Assembly (NCBI GenBank): GCA_016699895.1
Contig: CP064991.1
Location: 620,001 to 684,000, forward strand
Direction of reading: 5' to 3'
DNA from: Candidatus Saccharibacteria bacterium
GTDB taxonomy: Bacteria > Patescibacteriota > Saccharimonadia > Saccharimonadales > Saccharimonadaceae
Length of the DNA: 64,000 nucleotides
How positions within the stretch are numbered: position 1 is the stretch's first letter; the number at the start of each line of letters is the position of its first letter. The notes below the pieces were generated by a model. It saw only the letters and a program-made list of their open reading frames with translations, was not told the DNA's origin and made no database searches. Of the stretch, positions 1 to 8,503 are shown piece after piece. A program made the translations under genes and the position numbers.

Positions 1-326
1 ATATGATGGATTTCATCAATCCATTCAACGACGCCACCAAAGATCTGATGGGTAAAGACGTTATCGTTCACATTCAGGTCTACGAAGATCGTACTTTCAC
101 CTGGAACAGCCTCGGTCAGCCAGTTGACGATATGATTCGCGAAAAAGCTGGTATCAAAAAGGGTAGCGGCAAGCCTCACACTGACAAAGTTGGCAAAATC
201 ACTCGTGCTCAGGCCGAGGAAATTGCCCAGGCAAAAATGGATCAGTTAAACGCTAACGACCTCGACGCCGCCGTCAAAGTTGTAGCAGGCACAGCTCGTT
301 CGATGGGTGTCGAACTAGTCGACTAA
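1..326 (+). CDS. rplK: 50S ribosomal protein L11 (3' part; 5' end outside window)
   Basis: L11 sits at the GTPase-associated centre of the large ribosomal subunit, bound to 23S rRNA. The visible 107-108 residues cover the end of the N-terminal domain and the whole rRNA-binding C-terminal domain: the YEDRTFTW strand, the AGIKKGSGKPHTDKVGKIT segment and the AGTARSMGVELVD tail are typical of the family. The reading frame is open to the window edge and the first Met codons are internal (family proteins are about 140 aa), so the gene is cut by the window and not truncated biologically. A rho-independent terminator follows, and the next gene is convergent, so L11 is not co-transcribed with L1 as it is in most bacteria. 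Confidence 0.95.
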   Translation, partial: MMDFINPFNDATKDLMGKDVIVHIQVYEDRTFTWNSLGQPVDDMIREKAGIKKGSGKPHTDKVGKITRAQAEEIAQAKMDQLNANDLDAAVKVVAGTARSMGVELVD

Positions 327-340
327 TCGTTATTGCAACA

Positions 341-373
341 AAAAAATCGCCTCTGTTATCAGGGGCGTTTTTT
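341..373 (+). terminator. rho-independent terminator after rplK
   Basis: An 8-bp stem (CGCCTCTG / CAGGGGCG, one G-U pair) at 348-355 and 360-367 with a TTAT loop is followed by seven T residues. It lies just past the L11 stop codon. Confidence 0.85.
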
Positions 374-452
374 GATATAGAAATAATTTCTCAGGAAAAT
401 TCACCTCCCTATCGTACTGTCTTTGACGATAGGGAGGGGGATCGTACTGTTT

Positions 453-1271
453 TTATCGGTGGCGTATCGTCTCCGCCATGCTGGCGCCAACGATGTAGGC
501 TACGACACCCAGTACTACCACAACCCCGACCCACCAGCTAATGGCGAGGGTCGGATAGGCAACAAGCATGACGAACCACAACGAGTCCGTCTTATCGAGC
601 GCGCCACCTTGCCGCCCGAATACGGCACTCAGGCCGATAATGCGGATAATCCGGCTCGGACTGGCAGTCACGAGCTCACCGGAGTCCTTGACCCCGAAGA
701 GACGCTTGAGGCGCGACTCGAGCCAGTCGCCGATTTCGGCAAAGGGCGGCGCGATGATGAGAATCACGAGCCACTGTTTCCAGTTGGCCATGATTTGGTT
801 ACCGAGGCCGCCGAACTGCCAAGCCAAGGCCAGAGCCACAACACCAGCGACCGAGCCAAAGACCCAGCCCCAGGCGGCACCCGCAGCTGTCTTGTTCGGT
901 GAATGGCGTGGAAACAGCTTCGTGCGGCCGAACCGCTTGCCGAAGATCTGGGCAGCGGCATTTTCCAGATAGACTGCGGCGACGATCACCATCGTCAGCC
1001 ACAGTCCTTGCAACTCGACTACGAACATGGCCGCGGTGATACCGAGAGTCGTGATAATAGCCTGGGTCACCACGGCCAGCTCGGCGCCGGGCTTGACCAA
1101 ACGACTCGGCCTGTATGCGAATGAGACTAGCTCCATCGCGCAGGCCATCGCGATGATGGCAATGAGGGCGAAGACCGCCATCTTGCCGAGGGCCACGATG
1201 ACCAGTAAACCCACTGCGAGCAACAGCCCGCGGCCGGTCTTGCCATTAAAAAAGGTCGCCACTGCGACCAC
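453..1271 (-). CDS. cdsA: phosphatidate cytidylyltransferase (CDP-diacylglycerol synthase)
   Basis: Makes CDP-diacylglycerol from phosphatidate and CTP, the branch point of phospholipid synthesis, in the cytoplasmic membrane. The 272-aa protein is almost wholly hydrophobic with about seven or eight predicted membrane segments. The family's SP-KT motif (SPNKTAAG, residues about 123-130) and the C-terminal signature are visible: G-D-W-L-E-S-R-L-K-R...K-D-S-G, then a diverged QGGALDKTDSL where most members have HGGxxDRxDS. The usual His and Arg of that last block are Gln and Lys here, so activity should be checked. It is convergent with rplK and has its own promoter (1317-1345), which overlaps the rplA promoter region. 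Confidence 0.85.
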   Translation of the reverse strand: MVAVATFFNGKTGRGLLLAVGLLVIVALGKMAVFALIAIIAMACAMELVSFAYRPSRLVKPGAELAVVTQAIITTLGITAAMFVVELQGLWLTMVIVAAVYLENAAAQIFGKRFGRTKLFPRHSPNKTAAGAAWGWVFGSVAGVVALALAWQFGGLGNQIMANWKQWLVILIIAPPFAEIGDWLESRLKRLFGVKDSGELVTASPSRIIRIIGLSAVFGRQGGALDKTDSLWFVMLVAYPTLAISWWVGVVVVLGVVAYIVGASMAETIRHR

Positions 1272-1316
1272 CGCCTTTCGGATTGGATAGGTACGGAACA
1301 GATAGATCCAAAACCG

Positions 1317-1345
1317 ATAATAGCATGATTTTGACTATAATTCAA
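1317..1345 (-). promoter_or_regulatory. promoter of cdsA
   Basis: On the minus strand TTGAAT (1345-1340), a 17-bp spacer and TATTAT (1322-1317) form a near-consensus sigma-70 promoter about 46 bp before the cdsA start. It is divergent from and adjacent to the rplA promoter. Confidence 0.7.
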
Positions 1346-1353
1346 TGTTTCCG

Positions 1354-1382
1354 TTGCGCGATTAGCTCTTATCTGGTATAAT
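1354..1382 (+). promoter_or_regulatory. promoter of rplA
   Basis: TTGCGC (1354-1359), a 17-bp spacer and a perfect TATAAT (1377-1382). Transcription would start near 1389 and include the L1 leader element. Confidence 0.75.
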
Positions 1383-1401
1383 GACGACTACAAACAATTA
1401 A

Positions 1402-1440
1402 TTTGTGGGAGGCCGATGAAAAGGCCGCTAGCACCACGAA
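1402..1440 (+). promoter_or_regulatory. ribosomal protein L1 leader (autogenous control element)
   Basis: A 7-bp outer helix (TTTGTGG 1402-1408 with CCACGAA 1434-1440, one G-U) encloses GGGAGGCC and a second GGCC (1411-1414 / 1423-1426). This GTGGGAGG...CCAC layout just before the Shine-Dalgarno resembles the known L1-binding leaders that copy the L1 site of 23S rRNA. Free L1 would bind here and repress its own translation. The structure is visible; the regulation is inferred from the family. Confidence 0.6.
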
Positions 1441-1449
1441 AGGAGATGT

Positions 1450-2442
1450 ATGGCAAAGACTAAACAAGAGCTTTTGAACGAGGCCGACAAACTAGGCCTC
1501 GAACTGAGCGTTAAAAACACCGTAGCTGAGATTCAGGCGGCTATTACTGAGGCGCAAAACCAGCTGGCTGCGGCTACGGAAACCGCCACTGACGACGAAC
1601 ATTTCGCGAAAGCCGGCAAACGTAGCGCCAAAGCTGCTGCCGAGACCGAGGAAAAAATCGCCAAAGAAGAGCGCAAAGCCGCTGGCGATACCACTCCACA
1701 GGATCCAGAGGCCGAAGTCGCCGACAAACGCGGTCCAGTTCCAGTAACTCGCCCACGTATCGAACGCCGCGGTAAAAACTACCGCAAACTAGCCGAGAAA
1801 GTCGACGCTAGCAAGCTCTACAGCCTATCTGAGGCCTTGAAACTTGCCGTCGAAACATCAGCTACCAAATTTGATGGTACGGTTGAAATCCATGCCCGAC
1901 TCGGGGTTGATCCACGCCAGTCCGACCAAAATATCCGCTCGACCGTTAGCCTACCAAACGGCACCGGCAAAACCGTTCGTGTAGCTGCTTTTGTCGCTGA
2001 AGCTGACGCCAAAGCCGCCAAAGAGGCTGGTGCTGATCTCGTAGGCGAAGAAGCCATTACAGGCGCCCTAGACAAGGAAAACCTTGATTTCGACGTACTA
2101 GTCGCTACGCCACAACTGATGCCAAAACTCGGCAAATACGCACGATTGCTCGGACCACGCGGTTTGATGCCAAATCCAAAATCTGGTACCGTCTCGACCA
2201 ACCCAAGCCAAGCCGTCAAAGAAGCCAAAGCCGGCAAAGTTGAATATCGTGTCGACAAACAGTCGATCGTTCACCTCGGCATCGGCAAAGTTTCGTTTGG
2301 CGCCGCTAAATTGGAGCAAAACGCTAACGTTTTCCTATCGAGTCTCAACTCGGTCAAACCAGCTAGTCTGAAAGGTTCATACATTCTCTCACTCGCCATT
2401 TCAACCACTATGGGTCCTGGCATCAAAGTAGAAAACGTATAA
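1450..2442 (+). CDS. rplA: 50S ribosomal protein L1 with long N-terminal extension
   Basis: L1 forms the mobile stalk at the ribosomal E site. The canonical L1 core starts near residue 105 (GKNYRKLAEKVD...) and carries FDGTVEIHARLGVDPRQSDQ, LVGEE, PKLGKYARLLGPRGLMPNPK and GTVS as expected. The first 100 or so residues are extra: a short segment resembling a SAP/HeH-type helical fold (QELLNEADKLGLELSVKNT), then an Ala/Glu/Lys-rich low-complexity linker. Total 330 aa against about 230 for ordinary L1. A strong Shine-Dalgarno (AAAGGAG) precedes the ATG. It is transcribed alone from its own promoter through an L1 leader, with a terminator after it. Confidence 0.95.
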   Translation: MAKTKQELLNEADKLGLELSVKNTVAEIQAAITEAQNQLAAATETATDDEHFAKAGKRSAKAAAETEEKIAKEERKAAGDTTPQDPEAEVADKRGPVPVTRPRIERRGKNYRKLAEKVDASKLYSLSEALKLAVETSATKFDGTVEIHARLGVDPRQSDQNIRSTVSLPNGTGKTVRVAAFVAEADAKAAKEAGADLVGEEAITGALDKENLDFDVLVATPQLMPKLGKYARLLGPRGLMPNPKSGTVSTNPSQAVKEAKAGKVEYRVDKQSIVHLGIGKVSFGAAKLEQNANVFLSSLNSVKPASLKGSYILSLAISTTMGPGIKVENV

Positions 2443-2456
2443 AATCTAGCTACAGC

Positions 2457-2493
2457 AAAAAGCTCGCCTCTAGGTCAGAGAGCGAGCTTTTTT
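2457..2493 (+). terminator. rho-independent terminator after rplA
   Basis: AGCTCGCCTCT and AGAGAGCGAGCT (2461-2488) form a long stem around AGGTC, followed by six T residues. Confidence 0.85.
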
Positions 2494-2515
2494 GAATACA
2501 GGGTCTACTTAATTA

Positions 2516-2524
2516 TGCTACAAT
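2516..2524 (+). promoter_or_regulatory. extended -10 promoter of thyA
   Basis: TGcTACAAT, an extended -10 box, lies 26 bp before the thyA start. The 5' leader holds a good Shine-Dalgarno (AGAGGGGG). No convincing -35 at normal spacing. Confidence 0.55.
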
Positions 2525-2550
2525 AGTGACATAGATATAGAGGGGGAACT

Positions 2551-3471
2551 ATGAAACAGTATTTAGCATTGCTGCAAGATATCAAGGACAACGGTACCGT
2601 CAAAACCGATCGCACCGGCACCGGCACAAAAAGTGTCTTTGGTCGCCAAGTTCGCTATAATCTCGCCGATGGTTTCCCGGCAGTCACCACCAAAAAGCTT
2701 TATTTTAACAGCGTGGTACACGAGCTGCTGTGGTTCCTAAAGGGCACCGGCAATATTGAATACCTGGCACAAAATAACGTTCATATTTGGGATGAATGGC
2801 CGTTCAAGGCGTATCTCGAGAAGAATCATCTGCCAATTCCTGAAGTGAACTCCGACGAGTGGAAGACACAGATGAAAGACTTCATCCAGAAGATCGCGAC
2901 CGATCACGACTTTGCCGAAAAATGGGGCGACCTCGGCCCTGTTTACGGCGTGCAGTGGCGCAAATGGCCTGATGGTAAAGGCGGCGATATTGATCAGATT
3001 GCAAATGTCATTGACATGATCAAAAATACGCCAGACAGCCGCCGTATTATCGTTAGTGCCTGGAACGTTGCCGAAATGCCCGAAATCGTCCATATCGGCG
3101 GCCTGCCGCCATGTCACAGCCTCTTCCAGTTCAATGTTGCAAACGGCAAGCTCGACCTACATCTCTACCAGCGTAGCGCCGACACCTTCCTAGGCGTGCC
3201 GTTCAACATCGCCAGCTACTCGCTGCTCCTCGCTATGATCGCGCAGGTCACTGGGCTAGAACAAGGCGAATTCGTTCACACACTGGCCGATACGCATCTG
3301 TACCTGAACCACATGGAACAAGTCGATGAACAGCTCTCACGTACTCCGCGCGAACTACCCAAACTCTGGCTCAACCCTGACATTAAAAATATCGACGATT
3401 TTACCTTTGATGATATAAAACTCGAAAACTACGGCCCATACCCGCCGATCAAAGCGCCTATTGCCGTTTAG
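2551..3471 (+). CDS. thyA: thymidylate synthase
   Basis: Methylates dUMP to dTMP with methylene-tetrahydrofolate, giving dihydrofolate. The active-site block [12 protein letters not shown] places the nucleophile at Cys188; the folate/dUMP-binding [19 protein letters not shown] and HLYLNH blocks are intact, as is the N-terminal [11 protein letters not shown] loop. At 306 aa it is longer than the 264-aa E. coli enzyme, the excess lying mainly in residues about 85-125, as in other ThyA proteins with an insertion there. Its last four bases overlap the end of the convergent folA, which recycles the dihydrofolate that ThyA makes. Confidence 0.97.
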   Translation: MKQYLALLQDIKDNGTVKTDRTGTGTKSVFGRQVRYNLADGFPAVTTKKLYFNSVVHELLWFLKGTGNIEYLAQNNVHIWDEWPFKAYLEKNHLPIPEVNSDEWKTQMKDFIQKIATDHDFAEKWGDLGPVYGVQWRKWPDGKGGDIDQIANVIDMIKNTPDSRRIIVSAWNVAEMPEIVHIGGLPPCHSLFQFNVANGKLDLHLYQRSADTFLGVPFNIASYSLLLAMIAQVTGLEQGEFVHTLADTHLYLNHMEQVDEQLSRTPRELPKLWLNPDIKNIDDFTFDDIKLENYGPYPPIKAPIAV

Positions 3472-3959
3472 CCACGTATAGGCTCGTACTCGACGAAGGT
3501 GTAACCATACTTATTCTTTTCGTCCGCATCGTGGTGGTCGCGCGATACTTCACGCCAGGCTTCAGGAGCGATCTGCGGGAAATGAACGGTGGCATTCGGG
3601 AATTCGGCATCAACGTAGGTGATGTAGAGCTTGTCCATATCATCCAGCGCCTGCGTGTATATCTGCCCGCCGCCAATTATATAGATGTTCTCGCGCGAAG
3701 CCTTAGCGTACGCCTCTTCGAGGCTGGCGACGCAGATGATCCCATCAGTCTCAAACGGCGTTCGTGTCACGACGATATTCTCACGGCCGGGTAGCGCACG
3801 CCCGATTGACGCGTAGGTTCTCCGGCCCATAATCACCGTCCCGCCAGCAGTAATATACTTAAAATGCTGTAGATCGGTCGGTAAATCACGCTGCCATAGT
3901 AAATCATTATCAGCGCCAATCCCGTTCATACGGTCCATAGCTACGATGATTGCTTTCAT
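3468..3959 (-). CDS. folA: dihydrofolate reductase
   Basis: Reduces dihydrofolate to tetrahydrofolate with NADPH. The 163-aa protein has the family blocks: [27 protein letters not shown] with the proton-donor Asp29, the NADPH-binding [12 protein letters not shown] and [10 protein letters not shown]. The start is set by a leaderless promoter: on the minus strand TAAAAT (3971-3966) ends six bases before the ATG. It is convergent with thyA, sharing four bases at the stops, and divergent from dcd, so three genes of thymidylate metabolism are packed together. Confidence 0.95.
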   Translation of the reverse strand: MKAIIVAMDRMNGIGADNDLLWQRDLPTDLQHFKYITAGGTVIMGRRTYASIGRALPGRENIVVTRTPFETDGIICVASLEEAYAKASRENIYIIGGGQIYTQALDDMDKLYITYVDAEFPNATVHFPQIAPEAWREVSRDHHDADEKNKYGYTFVEYEPIRG

Positions 3960-3965
3960 GTTTCT

Positions 3966-3983
3966 ATTTTATCATGCTATAAT
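3966..3983. promoter_or_regulatory. divergent overlapping promoters of folA and dcd
   Basis: A minus-strand TAAAAT (3971-3966, folA) and a plus-strand extended TGcTATAAT (TATAAT 3978-3983, dcd) lie six bases apart in the 33-bp gap. Each start region lies within the footprint of the other promoter, so polymerase binding should be mutually exclusive. Confidence 0.65.
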
Positions 3984-3992
3984 ATCCGGGAA

Positions 3993-4712
3993 ATGGGAGT
4001 TTATAGCAATACTGATATCAAAGAGGCGCTTCGCGACGGCACAATTGTGTGTACGCCACTCCATGACGCCGCCATAGCCGAAGCCAGTCTAGACGTGACG
4101 CTCGGCTATCATTTTTACAAACAGGAATTTAGAGATGACGATCGGATTTATAATCCATTCGACCCATCAGAGGTAGAACGTTATTTCAAAGGTCCACTCA
4201 TTGCCAAATCCCACCTAGAATGGGTGAGGGAAAAGGGCATCAACTCTTTTGCAAATATTCCTGATGATCATCCAATCATCGTACTGGCACCTGGCGAACG
4301 CATCCTAGCTCATACTCACGAATTTGTCGGTATCCGCGCAAATGGTGGCGCCTGCGAGATTAAATCGCGCTCAACCTGGGGTCGAAATGGCGTAGCGGTC
4401 TGTTTTGACGCCGGCTGGATCGATCCAGGCTATATCAACCGTATCACACTCGAAATCTACAACCTGAATCAGCACGAGAGCGTTGTTTTGCCAGTCGGCG
4501 AACGTATTGCCCAGATTATTTTCCATCACTCCGATAATGTCGAAGGCAGCTACGAACAAGGTCGCGACGGCGTCAGCGGCAAATACCAAACGAGTAGCAA
4601 CCTCGACGAATTGATTCGCGATTGGCGCCCAGAGCAAATGCTGCCACGCGCCTACAAAGATAATCGAACCTTGCCAACTGTTATTGATGGACTTGCCGAA
4701 GGGCTAAAATGA
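3993..4712 (+). CDS. dcd: dCTP deaminase (dUTPase-fold)
   Basis: Deaminates dCTP to dUTP, feeding thymidylate synthesis. The trimeric dUTPase-like core is clear: ANGGACEIKSRSTWGRNGV (substrate loop), then DAGWIDPGYINRITLEIYN, which contains the family's catalytic Glu in TLE, and LPVGERIAQIIF. At 239 aa it is longer than E. coli Dcd (193 aa), with extra residues near 40-90. The bifunctional dCTP deaminase/dUTPase activity known in some relatives cannot be judged here. The -10 box ends nine bases before the ATG, so the leader is two or three bases. The stop overlaps the tmk start as ATGA, indicating translational coupling. Confidence 0.88.
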   Translation: MGVYSNTDIKEALRDGTIVCTPLHDAAIAEASLDVTLGYHFYKQEFRDDDRIYNPFDPSEVERYFKGPLIAKSHLEWVREKGINSFANIPDDHPIIVLAPGERILAHTHEFVGIRANGGACEIKSRSTWGRNGVAVCFDAGWIDPGYINRITLEIYNLNQHESVVLPVGERIAQIIFHHSDNVEGSYEQGRDGVSGKYQTSSNLDELIRDWRPEQMLPRAYKDNRTLPTVIDGLAEGLK

Positions 4713-5377
4713 CCAAGTTTATCGTCATTGAGGGCATCGACGGTACAGGCAAAAAGACTCAACAAGATCTACTCGTAACCTATATTCGCGAACAACTACA
4801 CGCACCAGTGCTGGAGCTAGATTTTCCGCAATACGGCAAACCGTCAGCTCGTTACGTCGAACGTTATTTGAACGGAGAATATGGTACGGATGTCCATCCA
4901 GATCTGGCATCTATGCTCTACGCATTTGACCGTTGGCAGGCTGCCCCTAGAGTAAACGAATTTATCACAGACAATCCCGATGGTTATATTATCGCTAATC
5001 GCTACGTTGTTTCAAATCTCGCCCACCAAGGCGGAAAAATTACTGATACTAATGCTCGTCGTATCTTTTATGAGGAAATGATGGATCTGGAGTTTAACCA
5101 GTTCAAGATCCCGCGACCTGACGTTAATTTCGTCATGATACTACCTGAGACAGCCGCTCAAGCCAACGTTGACAAAAAGGCTCAGCGATCATACACAGAT
5201 AAAAAACGTGATATTCATGAGGCGGACCTCGACCATCTCCGCAATGCTAGCGCCGCCTATCGAGAAATCTGTGGACTATATAGCGATAGCATGACACCAA
5301 TTGACTGCTGGGATGCCGAGACACAGCAAATCCTACCAATTGAGACAATTCACCAAAAGCTCATTGCAGGAATATAG
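4709..5377 (+). CDS. tmk: thymidylate kinase
   Basis: Phosphorylates dTMP to dTDP. The 222-aa sequence has the P-loop GIDGTGKKTQ (residues 9-18), the dTMP-binding DFPQYGKPSA, the YAFDRW motif and NRYVVSNLAHQGGK. The first base of its ATG is within the dcd stop region (ATGA overlap), so dcd and tmk form one transcript. Together with thyA and folA nearby this covers the route from dCTP to dTDP. Confidence 0.93.
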   Translation: MTKFIVIEGIDGTGKKTQQDLLVTYIREQLHAPVLELDFPQYGKPSARYVERYLNGEYGTDVHPDLASMLYAFDRWQAAPRVNEFITDNPDGYIIANRYVVSNLAHQGGKITDTNARRIFYEEMMDLEFNQFKIPRPDVNFVMILPETAAQANVDKKAQRSYTDKKRDIHEADLDHLRNASAAYREICGLYSDSMTPIDCWDAETQQILPIETIHQKLIAGI

Positions 5378-5436
5378 TCGAGAGTTTGTAAAAATAATTA
5401 TTTAGTGTTATCATAATCACTATAGGGTTTAACGCT

Positions 5437-7140
5437 ATGACAGAAGCCACCCAAACCATAGAACAAACATATCTCAATTTTCCTAGCGAGAGGTTTCCTT
5501 TGAGTAGCCTAGCGGCTCACGATACTTATCGGACATTTTGGGAAAAAACTCATCAGATAGATAATAGCGAGAAAAATCGCCAAGCTATTGAGAGGTGGGA
5601 AGCAATTGCCGTTGAGACCAATAGGATACTCAATGCCTTTTGTGGTGACGGCGTAAAAGCCGTCTATCCCGAAACCTACGAGGCAGCCGTCTTGACAACA
5701 TTAGCCGATACTGAATCAATGGATCCACCCGATGGTAGTCGTAATGCTAGACGCGCTCTAAAACAATACTTTAAACAAATCGGCTCCGAAAAAAGCCCAG
5801 ATCAAATCGAATATATCGGCGGCTTACTAAATGACAGGAAAAAGATTCGGGATTTCTGGTCGGCACACGCACCCGAGCCGGTGCCGATGGGGCAGTCGTA
5901 CGAATGGGACAAATTGCCGCCACTAGCCGACCTCGATGCCATGCTTGCATTGGTTGATGATGACAGCGAGAATCAAAATCCTATCAACGTAGAATCGGTG
6001 CTTATCCAGGGTGCACAGCTCATTGCCGAACTCGAAAATTTTTTTGCGACAACTAATACGGCCGATGGTATCCACGATTCAAACATTATCGACAAGATCC
6101 ACATGAGTGAATCACTGATCGTGCCAATGCTAGAAATTATGGGATATGACGGCTTTGCTATGCGACTCAATAGCATAACAAAGAAAATCCGTTTAAAAAA
6201 TATCGGTGAAAAAGGCCAATTAGCGCTCGATATTGCAGAGAAAGTACTCGAAAAATACCAGCATGAGTATGTCATCGAGGCTATGCAGCGCGCCCTCTAT
6301 CATTTGTCCGGTAGTACCGATATGACAACTGTCGCCCAGGACTCTACCATAGATTTTGAGCATGCCCGGGTCATCATGACAGAAGGCGTCTGCACAATTC
6401 CAGTGACCACGGATACTGGCCACGCTGCTTTTTACATAATGCGCGTCAAAACACCCGGGTCGCTGGCCTGGAAACTAATGTCGGACCATGAGAAAGGCAA
6501 AATTGATCTGTTTGCTATTGATCAAGGTGCGATAGATAACGCCAGGCTGCCCATGGACATTATTGCTGCGACCGTTATCTTTGACGATAACAATGCTTAC
6601 AATCATAACCAAACAGACTCTACCACGACAGCGTCTGATGGCCTAGCGACATCTTTTGGCGTCATGGTGAACAATGCTCGCAACGATGCTGGCATTGAGC
6701 TACGGCCGTCCCCGAGTCGCGACGCTGCTGTTCATATCCGCGGTACCGAAACCTTTTGCAATAAAATTGCTAGCGAGGTCTACCAGCGTGGCTACTCTAA
6801 GTCTATCGATATTCGAGACAACGAACCAGTTGCTGGTATGGAAGTAGCAAAACTTACCTTTATGTATGAGAGTCTCCGTATGGAGATCCAGTTTATCACC
6901 GAAACCAAACGTAATGCCATGCGCACTGAAGAAATCGCTCATATATTCTATAAACTTGGCATTGCCGACCCAACTGAGGAACAAATCAAAGCCATCAAAC
7001 GTATTAATCAGCGTAAAGATAGCGTCAAGTCTCCAGTGCTAGTTAATCACGACCAAGGCAAACGCTATATCAACAACATAAAAGCGACCGACACCTTCGA
7101 TATGGCATCCTTTACACTCCACATGACAACATCACAATAG
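5437..7140 (+). CDS. large soluble protein of unknown function; possible diverged RelA/SpoT-like nucleotidyltransferase
   Basis: 567 aa, acidic and soluble, no signal peptide or membrane segment. I do not recognise the family with certainty. The C-terminal third has features that faintly recall the (p)ppGpp synthetase fold: RVKTPGSLAWKL near residue 332, then MDIIAATVIFDD (about 370), a histidine- and Asn-rich insertion, and MEIQFITETKRNAM near residue 488, comparable to the E-I-Q-x-R/T strand of synthetases. The first 300 residues are helical and lack an obvious HD motif. Transcribed alone: a 60-bp gap separates it from tmk and the L10 promoter follows. Function unproven. Confidence 0.5.
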   Translation: MTEATQTIEQTYLNFPSERFPLSSLAAHDTYRTFWEKTHQIDNSEKNRQAIERWEAIAVETNRILNAFCGDGVKAVYPETYEAAVLTTLADTESMDPPDGSRNARRALKQYFKQIGSEKSPDQIEYIGGLLNDRKKIRDFWSAHAPEPVPMGQSYEWDKLPPLADLDAMLALVDDDSENQNPINVESVLIQGAQLIAELENFFATTNTADGIHDSNIIDKIHMSESLIVPMLEIMGYDGFAMRLNSITKKIRLKNIGEKGQLALDIAEKVLEKYQHEYVIEAMQRALYHLSGSTDMTTVAQDSTIDFEHARVIMTEGVCTIPVTTDTGHAAFYIMRVKTPGSLAWKLMSDHEKGKIDLFAIDQGAIDNARLPMDIIAATVIFDDNNAYNHNQTDSTTTASDGLATSFGVMVNNARNDAGIELRPSPSRDAAVHIRGTETFCNKIASEVYQRGYSKSIDIRDNEPVAGMEVAKLTFMYESLRMEIQFITETKRNAMRTEEIAHIFYKLGIADPTEEQIKAIKRINQRKDSVKSPVLVNHDQGKRYINNIKATDTFDMASFTLHMTTSQ

Positions 7141-7150
7141 GTCGCACCTC

Positions 7151-7179
7151 TTGCATACATATCTACTTTCTGCTATCAT
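7151..7179 (+). promoter_or_regulatory. promoter of rplJ-rplL
   Basis: TTGCAT (7151-7156), a 17-bp spacer ending in TGC, and TATCAT (7174-7179) form an extended -10 promoter immediately before the L10 leader. Confidence 0.7.
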
Positions 7180-7187
7180 AGAACCAA

Positions 7188-7256
7188 CGTTATCAAAGAC
7201 AGTAGCGGGGAAACCTTAATCATGCTACCGAGATAAAAATTCTTTTTTGATAACGA
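7188..7256 (+). promoter_or_regulatory. ribosomal protein L10 leader
   Basis: The hallmark segments AGACAGTAGCGG, CCTTAAT and GCTACCGAG occur in order, as in L10(L12)4-binding leaders. They are enclosed by a long-range helix, CGTTATCAAA (7189-7198) with TTTGATAACG (7246-7255). The L10-L12 complex is known to bind this fold and repress rplJ-rplL translation; that role is inferred here from the match. Confidence 0.8.
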
Positions 7257-7350
7257 GCGAAAGCGAGCACAGTTATGAATGTATTCGTAACTACGTGAGC
7301 CGAGCTAACCTTAACAATTCGGGTCGTATTAAACTAACCAAAGGAGATTT

Positions 7351-7875
7351 ATGGCAATATCACGCGATAAAAAACAAGCTTTGGTTGCTGAATTAAACGA
7401 GATTTTAGCAAGCGCTAAAATGACAGTATTTGCGGCGTATACCAATATTCCTGTCAAAGAGCTCGAGAAACTGCGTCGCGCAGCCCGCGAACAAGGCGTT
7501 GGCATCAAAGTTGTCAAAAACCGCCTCGTCCGAGTAGCTATGTCGCAGATCGATGCCCTGAAAGACACTGATACCAGTGCCTTGAAAGGTCAGGTGCTCT
7601 ACGCTTATTCGAGCGAAGACGAAGTTATGCCTGCCAAGATTTTGAACGATTTCGCCAAAGACAACCCAAGCCTCGAGCTTGTCGGTGCCTTTAGCGGCGA
7701 AGGTGCGAATCTTGACACTGCAGAAACGACTGATCTGGCTAAACTGCCGAGCAAAAATCAACTCATCGCCGAAGTGGTGGCTACATTGCTATCGCCAGTC
7801 AACGATGTTACGAACGCGCTCAGTGGCAACCTGCATGCTTTGCTGGATGGTGTCGAAGCCAAAGCAAATTCATAA
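7351..7875 (+). CDS. rplJ: 50S ribosomal protein L10
   Basis: Base of the L7/L12 stalk. The 174-aa protein begins MAISRDKKQALVAELNEILA and contains FAAYTNIPVKELEKLRRAAR, VVKNRLVRVA and the C-terminal helix that carries L7/L12 dimers. A Shine-Dalgarno (AAAGGAG) sits six bases before the ATG. It is preceded by an L10 leader and followed after 39 bp by rplL in one operon. Confidence 0.97.
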   Translation: MAISRDKKQALVAELNEILASAKMTVFAAYTNIPVKELEKLRRAAREQGVGIKVVKNRLVRVAMSQIDALKDTDTSALKGQVLYAYSSEDEVMPAKILNDFAKDNPSLELVGAFSGEGANLDTAETTDLAKLPSKNQLIAEVVATLLSPVNDVTNALSGNLHALLDGVEAKANS

Positions 7876-7914
7876 GCAACCAATCAAACTATAATCCATC
7901 GAAAGGACATAATC

Positions 7915-8292
7915 ATGGCTGATGTAAAGAAATTAGCAGAAGAACTGACCAAGTTGACGGTCCTAGAAGTCAACGAATTGAAAAACGTCTTGAAAGACGA
8001 ATATGGCATTGAGCCAGCTGCAGCTGCTGTAGCTGTCGCTGCTGGCCCAGCTGCCGATGCCGGCGCTGCTGCCGACGAAAAGAGCGAGTTTACCGTTCAA
8101 TTGAAAGATGCTGGCGCCCAGAAAGTCGCTGTCATCAAAGCAGTCAAAGAAATCACCGGCCTCGGCCTAGGTGAAGCTAAAGCTATCGTTGACGGTGCTC
8201 CAGCTCCAGTCAAAGAAGGCGTTAGCAAAGACGACGCTGAAGCTGCCAAGAAAACCCTCGAAGAGGCTGGCGCGACTGTCGAACTCGTTTAA
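7915..8292 (+). CDS. rplL: 50S ribosomal protein L7/L12
   Basis: Stalk protein that recruits translation GTPases. The 125 aa show the dimerising N-terminal domain ([20 protein letters not shown]), an Ala-rich hinge (residues about 35-57) and the C-terminal domain with [20 protein letters not shown] and [15 protein letters not shown]. An AAAGGA Shine-Dalgarno precedes it. Second gene of the rplJ-rplL operon; a strong terminator follows. Confidence 0.97.
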   Translation: MADVKKLAEELTKLTVLEVNELKNVLKDEYGIEPAAAAVAVAAGPAADAGAAADEKSEFTVQLKDAGAQKVAVIKAVKEITGLGLGEAKAIVDGAPAPVKEGVSKDDAEAAKKTLEEAGATVELV

Positions 8293-8326
8293 TCAATTTT
8301 CGACCCTGAATTGTTATAACTATAGA

Positions 8327-8359
8327 AATGAGACGCTTTTACTAGGCGTCTCATTTTTT
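8327..8359 (+). terminator. rho-independent terminator after rplL
   Basis: A perfect 10-bp stem, AATGAGACGC (8327-8336) with GCGTCTCATT (8346-8355), loop of nine, then a run of T. Confidence 0.9.
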
Positions 8360-8469
8360 AGTTGTTTTAGCAAACCCTAGTCTAATGTTTTGAAAAAATC
8401 GCAACTTTATGCCTCAAAATAACAACGTTTTCTGGACTTTCCCCAGATATCGCTGTGGAAAAAAAGTCA

Positions 8470-8498
8470 TTGACTGACGAGACCCCTAGTAGTATAAT
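8470..8498 (+). promoter_or_regulatory. strong promoter of the 8504-9075 unit
   Basis: TTGACT (8470-8475), 17-bp spacer, TATAAT (8493-8498). The expected start (about 8504-8505) falls on an ATG. Confidence 0.75.
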
Positions 8499-8503
8499 GT
8501 GGA

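Noticed and set aside
423..902. Long open frame antisense to cdsA
   Set aside because: It mirrors the codon pattern of cdsA, whose product has clear family motifs; no Shine-Dalgarno or -10 supports the opposite frame.
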